DNA from: UBA8752 sp049610565
Lineage (GTDB): Bacteria > Bacteroidota > Bacteroidia > Flavobacteriales_D > Sanyastnellaceae
Assembly: GCA_049610565.1 (NCBI GenBank)
Contig: JBMYZR010000006.1
Location: 1-64,000 of the forward strand
DNA length: 64,000 nt
Direction of reading: 5' to 3'
Shown: positions 52,287 to 61,579 of the stretch, one piece after another
Numbering within the stretch: position 1 is the first letter of the stretch
How the letters are laid out: every line of letters begins with the position of its first letter
Notes under the pieces: generated by a model
What the model was told of the DNA's origin: nothing
Databases searched by the model: none
Seen by the model: only the letters and a program-made list of their open reading frames with translations
Program-made: the position numbers and the translations under genes

Positions 52287-53939
52287 TTACCCCCAGAAGA
52301 AGGCGTAGAGGAACGCCAAAATCGTGAGCACCGCAAACGCCCCCACCGTGTACAGCGGCTCGGTGGCAAACGTGGCCTTCGAAATCGTGATGCCCTTCGG
52401 GTCGTCGGCCCCCTTCCCTTCCGACCGGCTCACCACCGCGATGACCAGCATCGTCAGCAGCGACGTCAGGCCCATCTGGTCGAGGAAGGGCAGCTCCACA
52501 AACAGCGCGCTGTCCGACCAGCCCTTGGGCGCCACCTTGAAGTACATGGCGATCGGAATGGACGCCAGCGCCCCGACGATGGCACCGCGGTTGGTCGTCT
52601 TCTTCCAGAACAGGCCGAGGATGAACACCGCAAGGATGCCCGGGCTCACCACGCCGGTGTACTCCTGGATGAACTGGAACGCCTGGTCGATGCCGCCGAG
52701 CAGGGGCGCCATCACGCAGGCGATGGCCAGGGCGACCGCCGCCGAGATTCGGCCCATCCGCACCGTGGCGCGGTCGTCGGCGTCCGGCTGGATGTGCGCC
52801 TTGAAAATGTCCATCGTGAAGATGGTCGACGTGCTGTTGAGCATGGACGCGAGCGACGACACAATGGCGGCCGCAAGCGCCGCGAAGGCCAGGCCCTTGA
52901 GGCCGGTCGGCAGGAATTGGAGCAGCCACGGGTAGGCGTAATCGGGGTTGGCGCCGGTGGGCGGCTTGTTGGCCGCGGCCTCGCCCAGGCTGGCCATCAC
53001 CCCCGCGTCCTGCGTCATCACGTAGGCGGCGATGCCGGGGATCACGACGATGAGCGGCAGGATGAGCTTGAGGCCGGCGGCAAACAGGATGCCGCGCTGG
53101 CTTTCCTTGAGCGACTTGGCCGCCAGCGTCCGCTGGATGATGTACTGGTTGAAGCCCCAGTAGTACACATTGGCCACCCACATGCCGCCGACGAGGACGC
53201 CGATGCCGGGCAGGTTCATGTACTCCGGATGCCCCTTGTCGAGGATCATGGCAAACTTGTCTGGGGCCGCCTCGTAAATCGTGCGGAAGCCGGCCCACAT
53301 GCCGCTTCCCCCGGACACGGCGTCGAGCGCGAGGTAGGTCGTGACGAGGCCACCGAGGACCAGGAAGACCACCTGAATGACGTCGGTCCAGGACACGGCC
53401 GACAGACCGCCGTACAGCGAATAGGCCGCCGCAAAGGCCGCCAGGCCGAGCACCCCGTAGACCATCGGAATGCCCATGATGGTCTCCAGCGCGAGCGATC
53501 CGAGGTACAGCACGGAGGCGAGGTTGACGAAGATGTAGAGCGAGATCCAGAAGACGGCCAGAATCGTCTTGAGCTCAGTGGAGTACCGCTTCTCGACGAA
53601 CTCGGGAATCGTATAGAGTCCCTTCTCGATGAAGATGGGCAGGAAGTATTTGCCGACGAGGATCAGGGTCAACGCCGCCATCCACTCATACGAGGCGATG
53701 GCCAGGCCGATCTTGAATCCGGAGCCGGACATGCCGATGAACTGTTCGGCGGAAATGTTGGCCGCGATGAGGGAGGCGCCCACCGCCCACCAGGGGAGCG
53801 ACTTGCTGGCGAGGAAGTAATCCTCGGCGTTTTTCTGGTGGCCCTTCTTGTCGCGGGACACCCAGAGGCCGACCCCGAGAATGAGGACGGCATAGCCGAT
53901 GAAGATGGCGTAGTCGAGCGCCGAAAAGGTGCTGGTCAT
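52287..53939 (-). CDS. Sodium/solute symporter (SSS family)
   Basis: This is a 550-residue inner-membrane protein with about 14 hydrophobic helices. Motifs typical of vSGLT-like sodium/sugar symporters appear: EDYFLASKSLPWWAVGASL, AANISAEQFIGMSGSG, YSLYGGLSAVSWTDV, and GFNQYIIQR. Sugar is the likely substrate, given the divergent beta-galactosidase gene 130 bases away; galactose or another product of that enzyme would fit (inference). ATG 53939 begins the first helix region, and longer in-frame starts add residues that overlap the intergenic palindrome. Confidence 0.9.
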   Translation of the reverse strand: MTSTFSALDYAIFIGYAVLILGVGLWVSRDKKGHQKNAEDYFLASKSLPWWAVGASLIAANISAEQFIGMSGSGFKIGLAIASYEWMAALTLILVGKYFLPIFIEKGLYTIPEFVEKRYSTELKTILAVFWISLYIFVNLASVLYLGSLALETIMGIPMVYGVLGLAAFAAAYSLYGGLSAVSWTDVIQVVFLVLGGLVTTYLALDAVSGGSGMWAGFRTIYEAAPDKFAMILDKGHPEYMNLPGIGVLVGGMWVANVYYWGFNQYIIQRTLAAKSLKESQRGILFAAGLKLILPLIVVIPGIAAYVMTQDAGVMASLGEAAANKPPTGANPDYAYPWLLQFLPTGLKGLAFAALAAAIVSSLASMLNSTSTIFTMDIFKAHIQPDADDRATVRMGRISAAVALAIACVMAPLLGGIDQAFQFIQEYTGVVSPGILAVFILGLFWKKTTNRGAIVGALASIPIAMYFKVAPKGWSDSALFVELPFLDQMGLTSLLTMLVIAVVSRSEGKGADDPKGITISKATFATEPLYTVGAFAVLTILAFLYAFFWG

Positions 53940-53991
53940 GAAGGCGTAAGGTGTTGATGACCCCGCAGCATTGACCGGGTCGGCAGTGGAA

Positions 53992-54004
53992 TGTACGCCG
54001 TACA
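53992..54004. promoter_or_regulatory. Possible operator in the symporter/beta-galactosidase divergent gap
   Basis: TGTAC-GCC-GTACA is a perfect 5+3+5 inverted repeat 53 bases from the symporter start. A second palindrome, CCCCGCGGGG, lies at 54024-54033 just before the -7 element of the beta-galactosidase gene. Either could be a repressor site controlling both genes. No regulator gene is adjacent, so this is unproven. Confidence 0.3.
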
Positions 54005-54036
54005 CGGTTTCCCCGCCCAAGAGCCCCGCGGGGACT

Positions 54037-54044
54037 TAAATTCG
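54037..54044 (+). promoter_or_regulatory. -7 element upstream of the beta-galactosidase gene
   Basis: TAAATTCG, the same octamer found before the M42 aminopeptidase gene, lies 25 bases before ATG 54070 and next to the CCCCGCGGGG palindrome. No clear -33 box was seen. Confidence 0.4.
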
Positions 54045-54069
54045 GGGCACGGACCTACCGCCCCGCCGC

Positions 54070-57000
54070 ATGCGCCCACAGCTCCTCCTCCCCTTCGCTT
54101 TCCTCCTGTTCACCATGGTCCCGGACAACGCTTTCGCCCAGACCCTGTTGCCCTACATCGAGGACCCGTCCATGGTGGAGGAAAACAAGCTCCAAGCCCG
54201 GGCGACCTTCTACACGGCCTCGTCCGAAGACGCGGTCAGTGCCGACATGCCGTCCTACGGCGACCGCTACCTCAGCCTCGACGGCACCTGGAAATTCAAG
54301 TGGTCGCGCAGTCCCGAGGAACGGCCGGTGGGCTTCGAAGCCCAGGGGTACGACGTCTCAGGCTGGGACGACATCCCGGTCCCGGCCAACTGGGAGCTGC
54401 ACGGTTTCGGCACGCCCATCTACACCAATCACCCCTACCCATTCTATTGGCAGCAGACCCCGACGCCGCCGGACATCCCCGACGGATGGAACCCGGTCGG
54501 CAGCTACGTCCGCACCTTCGAGGTCCCGAAGGCCTGGGCCGACCAGCGCGTCATCCTGCACTTCGGCGCGGTGAAATCAGCCTGCTTCGTGTGGGTCAAT
54601 GGGGAGCGCATCGGGTACAGCCAGGGATCCAAGCTGCCCGCCGAATTCGACATCACCGATGCCCTGCAACGCGGGGAGAACGCCCTCGCCGTGGAAGTCT
54701 ACCGATGGAGCGACGGCAGCTTCCTGGAGTGCCAGGATTTCTGGCGCATCTCCGGGATCGAGCGCGAGGTCTGGCTCCACATGCGGCCGCAGGCCCACCT
54801 CGCCGATGTGGAGGTCAACGCCCAACTCCGGGGAGGCTACACCATCGGCGCCCTCGAAGTCACGGTGGACATGGCCTGCCTCGGGGAAAATGCCTTCAAC
54901 GGCACCCTGGCCTTCACCCTGTCCCGAAACGGGTCTGAAACGGCGACCGCCGAGGTCCCGGTTCAGATGAGCGCGCGCGAAACCGCCCCTTTCACATGGC
55001 GGGAAACCCTGCCGGGCGTGGACGCCTGGACGGCGGAGACCCCGAACCTGTATGACCTCGATGTCGCCCTGCGCGGAGCGGATGGCCAGACCCTCGAAGC
55101 CACGCGGCTCGAAGTCGGGTTCCGCGACATCCGCATCGAAAATGGCCTGGTCAAGGTCAACGGCAGGCCGCTCCTGATCAAGGGCACCAACCGCCACGAA
55201 CACCATCCGGGGACCGGCCACGTCATCGATCGGGCCACGATGGAAGCCGACATCCGCACCCTGAAGGCCCACAACTTCAATGCCGTCCGGACCTCGCATT
55301 ACCCCAACCACCCCTATTGGTACACCCTCTGCGACCGCTACGGACTCTACGTCGTCGACGAGGCCAACATCGAAAGCCACGGCATGGGCTACGCGCCCGA
55401 CCGCACCCTCGGCAACAACCCGGATTGGGAACACGCCCACCTGGTGCGCACGGCCCGCATGTTCCTCCGCGACCGCAACCACGCCTCCATCCTGTGCTGG
55501 TCCCTCGGCAACGAGGCCGGCAACGGCGTGAACTTCCGGGCCACCTACGACTTCCTCAAGGCATCCGACCCCAGCCGTTTCGTCACCTACGAACGCGCGG
55601 AGACCGCACCCAACACGGACGTCTACGTCCCCATGTACGCGGACTACAACCACCTCGAGCAGTTCGCCCGCCAGAAAAAGGACAACCGGCCTCTGATCCA
55701 GTGCGAATACGCCCACGCCATGGGCAACAGCCTCGGTGGGTTCAAGGAATACTGGGACCTCTACCGCAAGCACCCCCGCCTGCAGGGCGGCTTCATCTGG
55801 GACTTCAAGGACCAGGGCCTGTGGAAGGAACAGGACGGGCGACGCTTCCTGGCCTATGGCGGCGACTACGGCCCGAAGGACACCCCGAGCGACCACAACT
55901 TCCTCAACAACGGCCTCGTGGCCGCCGACGGTACGCCCCAGCCGCACATGCTCGAAGCCAAGCAGGTGCAGCAGCCGCTCCAATTCCGCCTCGCCTCGCC
56001 GGACGGACTTGCCGTGAAGGCCTCCAGCGAATACCGGTTCCGCGACGTCACGGTAGACATGAACTGGCAAATCCTGGTCGGTGGCCGCATCGCCGGGGAG
56101 GGTGTCCTGCCTGCCGTCACCTTCGGACCGGAATCGAGCCTCACCCTGGACATCCCGCACAAATGGAACGCAGGGGGCAACACCGGGGAAGTGTTCCTCA
56201 ACCTGTCCGCCACCCTCACCGGTGCCGAGCCCCTGCTGCCTGCCGGGCATGAGCTGGCCAAGGTTCAGTTCCTCCTGCAGGAAGGCACGCCTGCGGCCGC
56301 ACCACCGGCCAGCGGCCTGGTCGGCATGACCGTGGAGGAGGGCAATGTGGTCCTCTCCTTCGAGGGGGGCACACTGTCGCTGGTCCGCAACACGGGAGAG
56401 GTCGCCGCCTACCGCATCGGCAAGCGGGACCTCGTCATCGGCGGAGCGCAACCGAATTTCTGGCGTCCGCCGGTCGACAATGACTACGGCGCCTCCAGCC
56501 CGCAGAACTACGCAGAGTGGCGCGCCCCCTTCACCTCGGAGGCCCCCGCCAAGATGACCAACCAGCGCCTCGACGACGGGCGCATGGAAGTGGCGTTTGC
56601 CCGGGCCATCCTCGGTGGGGACGCGGTGGTGACCGTGACCTACACCGTCGCCAACGACGGAACCGTGGACGTGGAGCAGGCCCTGCAGGCCATCGCCGGA
56701 AAGGCCAACAGCGACATCGCCGGGCGCCGCAAGGGCTTCGAGAAGGGCGAGCATGCCAACCTCTACCGCTTCGGCCAACACTGGGTGCTGCCGGAGGGCA
56801 TGGAAGCGGTGGAATGGTATGGCCGCGGACCGATGGAATCCGCTGCCGACCGCAAGGAGGCCGCCTTCGTGGGACTGCATTCCGCCGAGGTCACCGACCT
56901 GGTGACGCCCTACGCCCGGCCGCAATACAACGGCACCCGGACCGACACCCGCTGGTTCCGCGTGACCGATGCCCGCGGACGCGGCCTCGAATTCAAGGCG

Positions 57001-57246
57001 CACGGCACGGTGGACTTCACCGCCCTCCATTACAGCCCCGACCAACTCGATGCCGGACCGGACAAGACGACGACCCAATCCCACTTCCGCCTCCTCGATC
57101 CCGTGGCGGAAACCCACCTGGACATCGACGGCTACTCGGCCGGCGTGGCGTGCATCAACAGCTGGGGCGCCTTGCCCATTCCGGAATACCGCCTACCCTA
57201 CAGCGACTACACATTCGGCTTCACCTTCCGGCCGGTCGGACGCTGA
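54070..57246 (+). CDS. lacZ: Exported beta-galactosidase, glycoside hydrolase family 2
   Basis: This is a 1058-residue enzyme. A signal peptide (residues 1-24, ending DNAFAQ) puts it in the periplasm or beyond, unlike E. coli LacZ. The GH2 domains follow in order: sugar-binding jelly roll (FKWSRSPEERP, PANWELHGFG), Ig-like, the TIM barrel, and the C-terminal domain with ALHYSPDQLD. The metal-site Glu is at 435 (DEANIESHG), the acid/base Glu482 in SLGNEAGNG, and the nucleophile Glu546 in CEYAHAMGNS. Length matches the long LacZ type. It would release galactose or related sugars for the divergent symporter (inference). Confidence 0.95.
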   Translation: MRPQLLLPFAFLLFTMVPDNAFAQTLLPYIEDPSMVEENKLQARATFYTASSEDAVSADMPSYGDRYLSLDGTWKFKWSRSPEERPVGFEAQGYDVSGWDDIPVPANWELHGFGTPIYTNHPYPFYWQQTPTPPDIPDGWNPVGSYVRTFEVPKAWADQRVILHFGAVKSACFVWVNGERIGYSQGSKLPAEFDITDALQRGENALAVEVYRWSDGSFLECQDFWRISGIEREVWLHMRPQAHLADVEVNAQLRGGYTIGALEVTVDMACLGENAFNGTLAFTLSRNGSETATAEVPVQMSARETAPFTWRETLPGVDAWTAETPNLYDLDVALRGADGQTLEATRLEVGFRDIRIENGLVKVNGRPLLIKGTNRHEHHPGTGHVIDRATMEADIRTLKAHNFNAVRTSHYPNHPYWYTLCDRYGLYVVDEANIESHGMGYAPDRTLGNNPDWEHAHLVRTARMFLRDRNHASILCWSLGNEAGNGVNFRATYDFLKASDPSRFVTYERAETAPNTDVYVPMYADYNHLEQFARQKKDNRPLIQCEYAHAMGNSLGGFKEYWDLYRKHPRLQGGFIWDFKDQGLWKEQDGRRFLAYGGDYGPKDTPSDHNFLNNGLVAADGTPQPHMLEAKQVQQPLQFRLASPDGLAVKASSEYRFRDVTVDMNWQILVGGRIAGEGVLPAVTFGPESSLTLDIPHKWNAGGNTGEVFLNLSATLTGAEPLLPAGHELAKVQFLLQEGTPAAAPPASGLVGMTVEEGNVVLSFEGGTLSLVRNTGEVAAYRIGKRDLVIGGAQPNFWRPPVDNDYGASSPQNYAEWRAPFTSEAPAKMTNQRLDDGRMEVAFARAILGGDAVVTVTYTVANDGTVDVEQALQAIAGKANSDIAGRRKGFEKGEHANLYRFGQHWVLPEGMEAVEWYGRGPMESAADRKEAAFVGLHSAEVTDLVTPYARPQYNGTRTDTRWFRVTDARGRGLEFKAHGTVDFTALHYSPDQLDAGPDKTTTQSHFRLLDPVAETHLDIDGYSAGVACINSWGALPIPEYRLPYSDYTFGFTFRPVGR

Positions 57247-57291
57247 ATGCACCGGGCGTCCCGACCTTTGCATTGAACTTTGACTGACGCC

Positions 57292-59850
57292 ATGCGTTGT
57301 CCCCTCATGACCTGCCGATTCCTGTTCATGGCCGTTGCGGCCCTGTTGATGACCGCCAATGCTGCCGCCCAACGCCCCAGCGGCGGAGGCCCTCCCGGCG
57401 GCGGGGGACGCGGCGAGCGGCCCGCCATCGGCGTGGTCTACGGCGAGGTGGAGGACCTGCAGTCCGGGGCCCCGATTGAATTTGCCACCATCAGCATCCT
57501 CGCCTTCGAAGAGGACAAGGTGATCACCGGCGGCGTCACCGATGCCAAGGGCCGGTTCCGCATCACCGAGATTCCGCTCGGCCGGTTCCGCGCCCAGATC
57601 GGCTTCATGGGGTACACCTCCACCACGGTGGAGGACATCCGGCTCAACCCGCGGGGCGGCATCGAACAAGACCTGGGCACGCTTCGCCTCGAACCCAACG
57701 TCCAGGCGCTCGAAGCCGCCGAAATCGTCGAACAGCGCTCCACCCTCGAGATGATGATCGACCGCAAGGTGTTCCGCGTGGGCGACGACCTCAACAGCGC
57801 CGGGGCCAACGCCACCGAGCTGCTCCGCAACGTCCCCAGCGTGGACGTCGACATCGACGGCAACCTCAGCCTCCGCGGCTCGGGCAACGTCACCATCCTC
57901 ATCGACGGACGGCCCAGCGGCCTGGTCGGCTCGGCCACCCAGAGCCTGCTCGAGCAGATCCCGGCCAGCAGCATCGACCGCGTCGAGATCATCACCTCCC
58001 CCACCGCCAAATACGACCCGGAAGGCGTGGCCGGCATCCTCAACATCATCCTCAAAAAGGACAAACTGGAGGGCAAACACGGCCAGGTCAGCGTCACGTG
58101 GGGCTCGGACGAGAACCACAGCGGCTCGGTCAATGGCAACGTGCGCGGACAGAAGCTGAACTTCTCCTTCAACGCCGGCTGGAACCAGCGCAACAATTAC
58201 CGCAGCGGGGACAGCGAACGGCAACAGGCCTTCGGCGGCACGCTCGCTGGAGCGTACGACTCCCTGAGTGTGTTGACCTCCAACAGCCTCGCCGACAGCG
58301 AGAGCCAGAGCTGGAACGTCCGCGCCGGCCTCGATTGGACCCCCACCCCCAAGACGACGTGGAACGTGGGCATCCGGACCAACCAGGGCCAGAATGCCAG
58401 CACCGAGGACGTGGTCAACCTCGAGACCTGGAGCACCGATGCCCTCGGCGGGTTCACCCGCTACGGCCTCTCCTCCCGCGACAACGCCTCCACCGACCTC
58501 GACGTGGGCTACGAACACAAATACGGCGAGCGGCACACCCTGCAGGCCTTTGCCCGCTGGTCGCAGCGCGAGGGCATCTCCCACGATTCCCTGTGGCAGG
58601 ACCTGCCCTCCCCCGCGCTCGACACCGCCTACCTCGCCAACGCCAACCTCAACGATGGCGGCAACTGGAACACCACCGTACAGGTCGACTACGAGAAACC
58701 CCTCGACCACGACGGCAAACTCGAGCTCGGCTACAAGACCATCCTGCGGGAGAGCAACGAGGACCAGCGGTTCTGGCAGCGCGACAGCGCGAGAATCCCC
58801 TTCGAGCAGGCCTACGACTTCCGGTACCGGGAGGACATCCACGCCGCCTACGCCACGTGGGGCCGGAAATACGGCGCCTGGGGCGTGCAGGTCGGCGGAC
58901 GGGGGGAAGTCGTGTACACCACGGCCGAGCTCCAGGGCGACAGCGCGGACATTGCCGCCGCCGTGGAGCAACTCGGCGGAGAGGACGCCCTCTTCGTCAA
59001 CGACTACGTCAGCTTCTATCCGTCGGCCAACCTCAGCTACACCGTCGACGACCGCAACCAGTGGGTGCTGAGCTACAACCGCCGGGTCAACCGCCCCCGC
59101 GGCCGGCAGGTCAACCCGTTTGTCGACAACGCCGATCCGCGGAACCTGCGCTATGGCAACCCGTTCCTCCGCCCGGAGTACACCGACGGCCTCGAGTTCG
59201 GCCACCAGCTCACCACCAAGGCGGTGACGCTGACCACCTCGCTGTTCTACAAGACCACCCGCGATGTGATCCGGCGCTACATCGAGGTCGCCGAGACGGG
59301 CGTCGCCTACCGCACCTATGTCAACCTCGCCCGTCAGAGCAACTCCGGCCTGGAGGTCGTGGCCATGTGGCGCAAGGGCCGCACCCTGCAGGTCCGCCTC
59401 AACGGCAGCGTCTACTACCAGAGCACCGACGGCTCCAACCTCGCGCCGGACCTCGGCAACAACGGCTTCCAGGGCAACGCCGGCTACCAGGTGTCGGCCT
59501 TGGTGAAAGGCGACTGGAAGGTCCAGGTCGACGGCCGGTATCGCGCCCCCGCCGAGTACCCGCAGGGCACGTTTGCCGGCTACGTCTCGCACAGTGCGGC
59601 CGTCAACCGCGACTTCTACGACGGCAAGCTCCGGGCTTCCGTGAGGGTCAGCGACATCTTCGACCAGCGCCAATGGTCGTACACCTCCGAAGGCAGCGAC
59701 TTCTTCCAGGACGGCACCTTCAAGCGCCAGTCCCGCTTCGTCTACGCCTCGCTGACCTGGTCGTGGGGCAAGCTCGAGCCCGGCCAGAAGAGAGGACGGG
59801 GCGGATACGACCGCGGCTCGGGCGGCAACTTCGAAGGGGGTGAATTCTGA
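57292..59850 (+). CDS. TonB-dependent receptor-like protein, outer membrane beta-barrel family
   Basis: This is an 852-residue outer-membrane protein. The signal peptide ends NAAAQ, followed by a Gly/Pro-rich linker (GGGPPGGGG). A carboxypeptidase-regulatory-like domain (about 43-125) and a plug with LRGSGNVTILIDGRPSG (near 193-208) and IEIITSPTAKYDPEG-like residues precede the barrel. The plug style and barrel match the 'outer membrane beta-barrel protein' subfamily rather than SusC. The C-terminus ends in a Gly/Arg-rich tail (GRGGYDRGSGG) after the last strand, which is unusual. ATG 57292 is used; an in-frame TTG at 57280 is less likely. The substrate is unknown. It may follow lacZ in the same transcript (45-base gap). 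Confidence 0.9.
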   Translation: MRCPLMTCRFLFMAVAALLMTANAAAQRPSGGGPPGGGGRGERPAIGVVYGEVEDLQSGAPIEFATISILAFEEDKVITGGVTDAKGRFRITEIPLGRFRAQIGFMGYTSTTVEDIRLNPRGGIEQDLGTLRLEPNVQALEAAEIVEQRSTLEMMIDRKVFRVGDDLNSAGANATELLRNVPSVDVDIDGNLSLRGSGNVTILIDGRPSGLVGSATQSLLEQIPASSIDRVEIITSPTAKYDPEGVAGILNIILKKDKLEGKHGQVSVTWGSDENHSGSVNGNVRGQKLNFSFNAGWNQRNNYRSGDSERQQAFGGTLAGAYDSLSVLTSNSLADSESQSWNVRAGLDWTPTPKTTWNVGIRTNQGQNASTEDVVNLETWSTDALGGFTRYGLSSRDNASTDLDVGYEHKYGERHTLQAFARWSQREGISHDSLWQDLPSPALDTAYLANANLNDGGNWNTTVQVDYEKPLDHDGKLELGYKTILRESNEDQRFWQRDSARIPFEQAYDFRYREDIHAAYATWGRKYGAWGVQVGGRGEVVYTTAELQGDSADIAAAVEQLGGEDALFVNDYVSFYPSANLSYTVDDRNQWVLSYNRRVNRPRGRQVNPFVDNADPRNLRYGNPFLRPEYTDGLEFGHQLTTKAVTLTTSLFYKTTRDVIRRYIEVAETGVAYRTYVNLARQSNSGLEVVAMWRKGRTLQVRLNGSVYYQSTDGSNLAPDLGNNGFQGNAGYQVSALVKGDWKVQVDGRYRAPAEYPQGTFAGYVSHSAAVNRDFYDGKLRASVRVSDIFDQRQWSYTSEGSDFFQDGTFKRQSRFVYASLTWSWGKLEPGQKRGRGGYDRGSGGNFEGGEF

Positions 59851-60262
59851 CGCCCTCCCCGACGGTCCCTTCCTCTTTTACGATGGCGGTTGCGCCCTCT
59901 GCCACCGCGCCGTGCGCCTCCTGCTGCGGTGGGAGCGACCCGGCTCCCGGCCCGGTCCGGCCCTGCGCTTCGCCCCCCTCGACGGGGCCAAGGCCGACCG
60001 CCTGAGGGCCGGCGGCACCCTGCCCCCCGAACGAGACGCCGTGGTCTTTGTGGCCGACAGCGAGGCCACCACAGCAGAGGCCGCCATCCGCTCCGCTTTG
60101 CGCGCCGTCGGCCGGCCGGGCTTGGCCGCCCTCCTCGGACTCTGGCCCGCCCCGCTCCGCCGATGGGGATACCGCATCGTGGCGGCCAACCGGACCCGCT
60201 GGTTCGGCCGGACGGAGGCCGCTTGTCCCCTGCCGGAGGACTCACAACGATTCCTTCTTTGA
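59840..60262 (+). CDS. DCC family thiol-disulfide oxidoreductase-like protein
   Basis: This is a 140-residue protein of the DCC (DUF393) family, with the signature FYDGGCALCHRAV near residues 13-25 that resembles a thioredoxin-like C-x-x-C and its preceding Asp. A downstream RFAPLDG segment also fits. Members are small, cytoplasmic or membrane-associated and poorly characterised. The start is GTG 59840, overlapping the receptor gene by 11 bases. Confidence 0.85.
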   Translation: MNSDALPDGPFLFYDGGCALCHRAVRLLLRWERPGSRPGPALRFAPLDGAKADRLRAGGTLPPERDAVVFVADSEATTAEAAIRSALRAVGRPGLAALLGLWPAPLRRWGYRIVAANRTRWFGRTEAACPLPEDSQRFLL

Positions 60263-60285
60263 ACCTCGGACGCCCGCGCCGGTCA

Positions 60286-60293
60286 TAGTTTCG
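60286..60293 (+). promoter_or_regulatory. -7 element upstream of the BioF2-like acyltransferase gene
   Basis: TAGTTTCG matches TAnnTTTG except for C at the seventh position. It ends 14 bases before ATG 60308. It overlaps an alternative in-frame GTG at 60293, which argues for the downstream ATG as start. Confidence 0.35.
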
Positions 60294-60307
60294 TGACCGC
60301 AGAACCG

Positions 60308-61564
60308 ATGTCCGCCGTTCAGACCCTATCCCGCCCTGCCGAACAGGCCGAGCCCGCCGTGGACATCGGCGGCGCGGCGTGGCGCTGGTACGACGACATG
60401 GAGCAGGTGCCATGGGACCTGTGGAATGCGCTGCCCGGCGGTTCGGCCTACCTCGATCCGCGTTACCTCCACGCCATGGCGGGCCACGGCAAGGTCCAGT
60501 GCCGCATTGGCTTGCTCATGACCGCTTCGGACGCCTGCATCGGTGGCATCCAGATGCAGTCCGTCCTCAGCGAATCCCGGTCGCCCGATGAACACATGGA
60601 CGTGTCCTTCGGCGTGCGGCTCTTCATGGGGCTCCTCCAACCGGGCGGGCGGCCCTTCCAGTTCCGCACCCTTGTGGCCGGGCAGGGACTCGGCACCGGA
60701 GAGCACGCCTTCCGTTGGCACGGCGCCTTGACCACCCCCGACCGCGTCCGCTTCACCGAACAGGCCTTCGAGGCGTGCGCCAAGGCATGGGGCACCCGCG
60801 TCTGGATGGCCAAGGATTTCGGGCCGGACCTCGACGCCGACCTCGCCCCGCACTGGTCGCGGAAATGGCAGCGCGCCACGTTTGACCCCCTCATGGTCAC
60901 CCCCCTCGATCCCACCTGGTCCAGCCGGGAGGACTGGATGGACGCGCTGCGCACCAAGGCCCGCACCAAGGTCCGGAGCATCCTCGCGCGCAATGCCGAC
61001 GTGACCCTCGAGCGCATCACCGACCCCGCCCGCCTGCGGGAACTCGGGCCGGCGCTCATCGCGCTCTACGACCAGGTGTACGGCCGGGCCAGCATCGTGA
61101 TGGGCGGCCTCGAAGCCGGCGACTTCGCCCGCCTCGCCGAGCAGTGGGGCGACGACTTCCTGCTGGTCACCCACCACTTTGAGGGGCGCCTGGTCGGCTT
61201 CCACTGCGGACTGCACCACGCCGCGCCGGAAGGCGGCACCATCGAAGCGTATTTCGTGGGCTTCGACCCGGAGCTCAACAAGGAATGCGCCCTCTACCAG
61301 CGGATGCTCATCGAGTTCATTGCGTGGGGCATCGACTGCCGGGCCAGCCGCGTCGTGATGGGCCGGACCGCCATGGAAATCAAGAGCACCCTGGGCGCGT
61401 TGCCCGTGCCGATGTCAACGTGGGTGCACGTGACCCTGCCGCTGGCCATGCCCGTCATCCGCTGGATGATCCGCCGCAGCCCGCCGCACCCGTTCAAGCC
61501 GCGCCGCGCCTGGCGCGCCGAATGGCTCGACCGCTGGGAGGCGGAAGGGTTCCGGTTCAATTGA
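60308..61564 (+). CDS. BioF2/FemAB-like GNAT acyltransferase
   Basis: This is a 418-residue soluble protein. The C-terminal half has GNAT-type features of the Acetyltransf_6 (BioF2-like) group: ALYDQVYGRASIVMGG, LVTHHFEGRLVGFHCGLHH, EAYFVGFDPELNKE, and YQRMLIEFIAWG. Such domains also occur in FemAB-type peptidoglycan or polysaccharide transferases. The substrate is unknown. ATG 60308 follows a -7-like element; a GTG at 60293 would extend it by 5 residues. It is convergent with the YfhO gene, 15 bases apart. Confidence 0.78.
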   Translation: MSAVQTLSRPAEQAEPAVDIGGAAWRWYDDMEQVPWDLWNALPGGSAYLDPRYLHAMAGHGKVQCRIGLLMTASDACIGGIQMQSVLSESRSPDEHMDVSFGVRLFMGLLQPGGRPFQFRTLVAGQGLGTGEHAFRWHGALTTPDRVRFTEQAFEACAKAWGTRVWMAKDFGPDLDADLAPHWSRKWQRATFDPLMVTPLDPTWSSREDWMDALRTKARTKVRSILARNADVTLERITDPARLRELGPALIALYDQVYGRASIVMGGLEAGDFARLAEQWGDDFLLVTHHFEGRLVGFHCGLHHAAPEGGTIEAYFVGFDPELNKECALYQRMLIEFIAWGIDCRASRVVMGRTAMEIKSTLGALPVPMSTWVHVTLPLAMPVIRWMIRRSPPHPFKPRRAWRAEWLDRWEAEGFRFN

Positions 61565-61579
61565 GCCGTCAGGGAGGCG

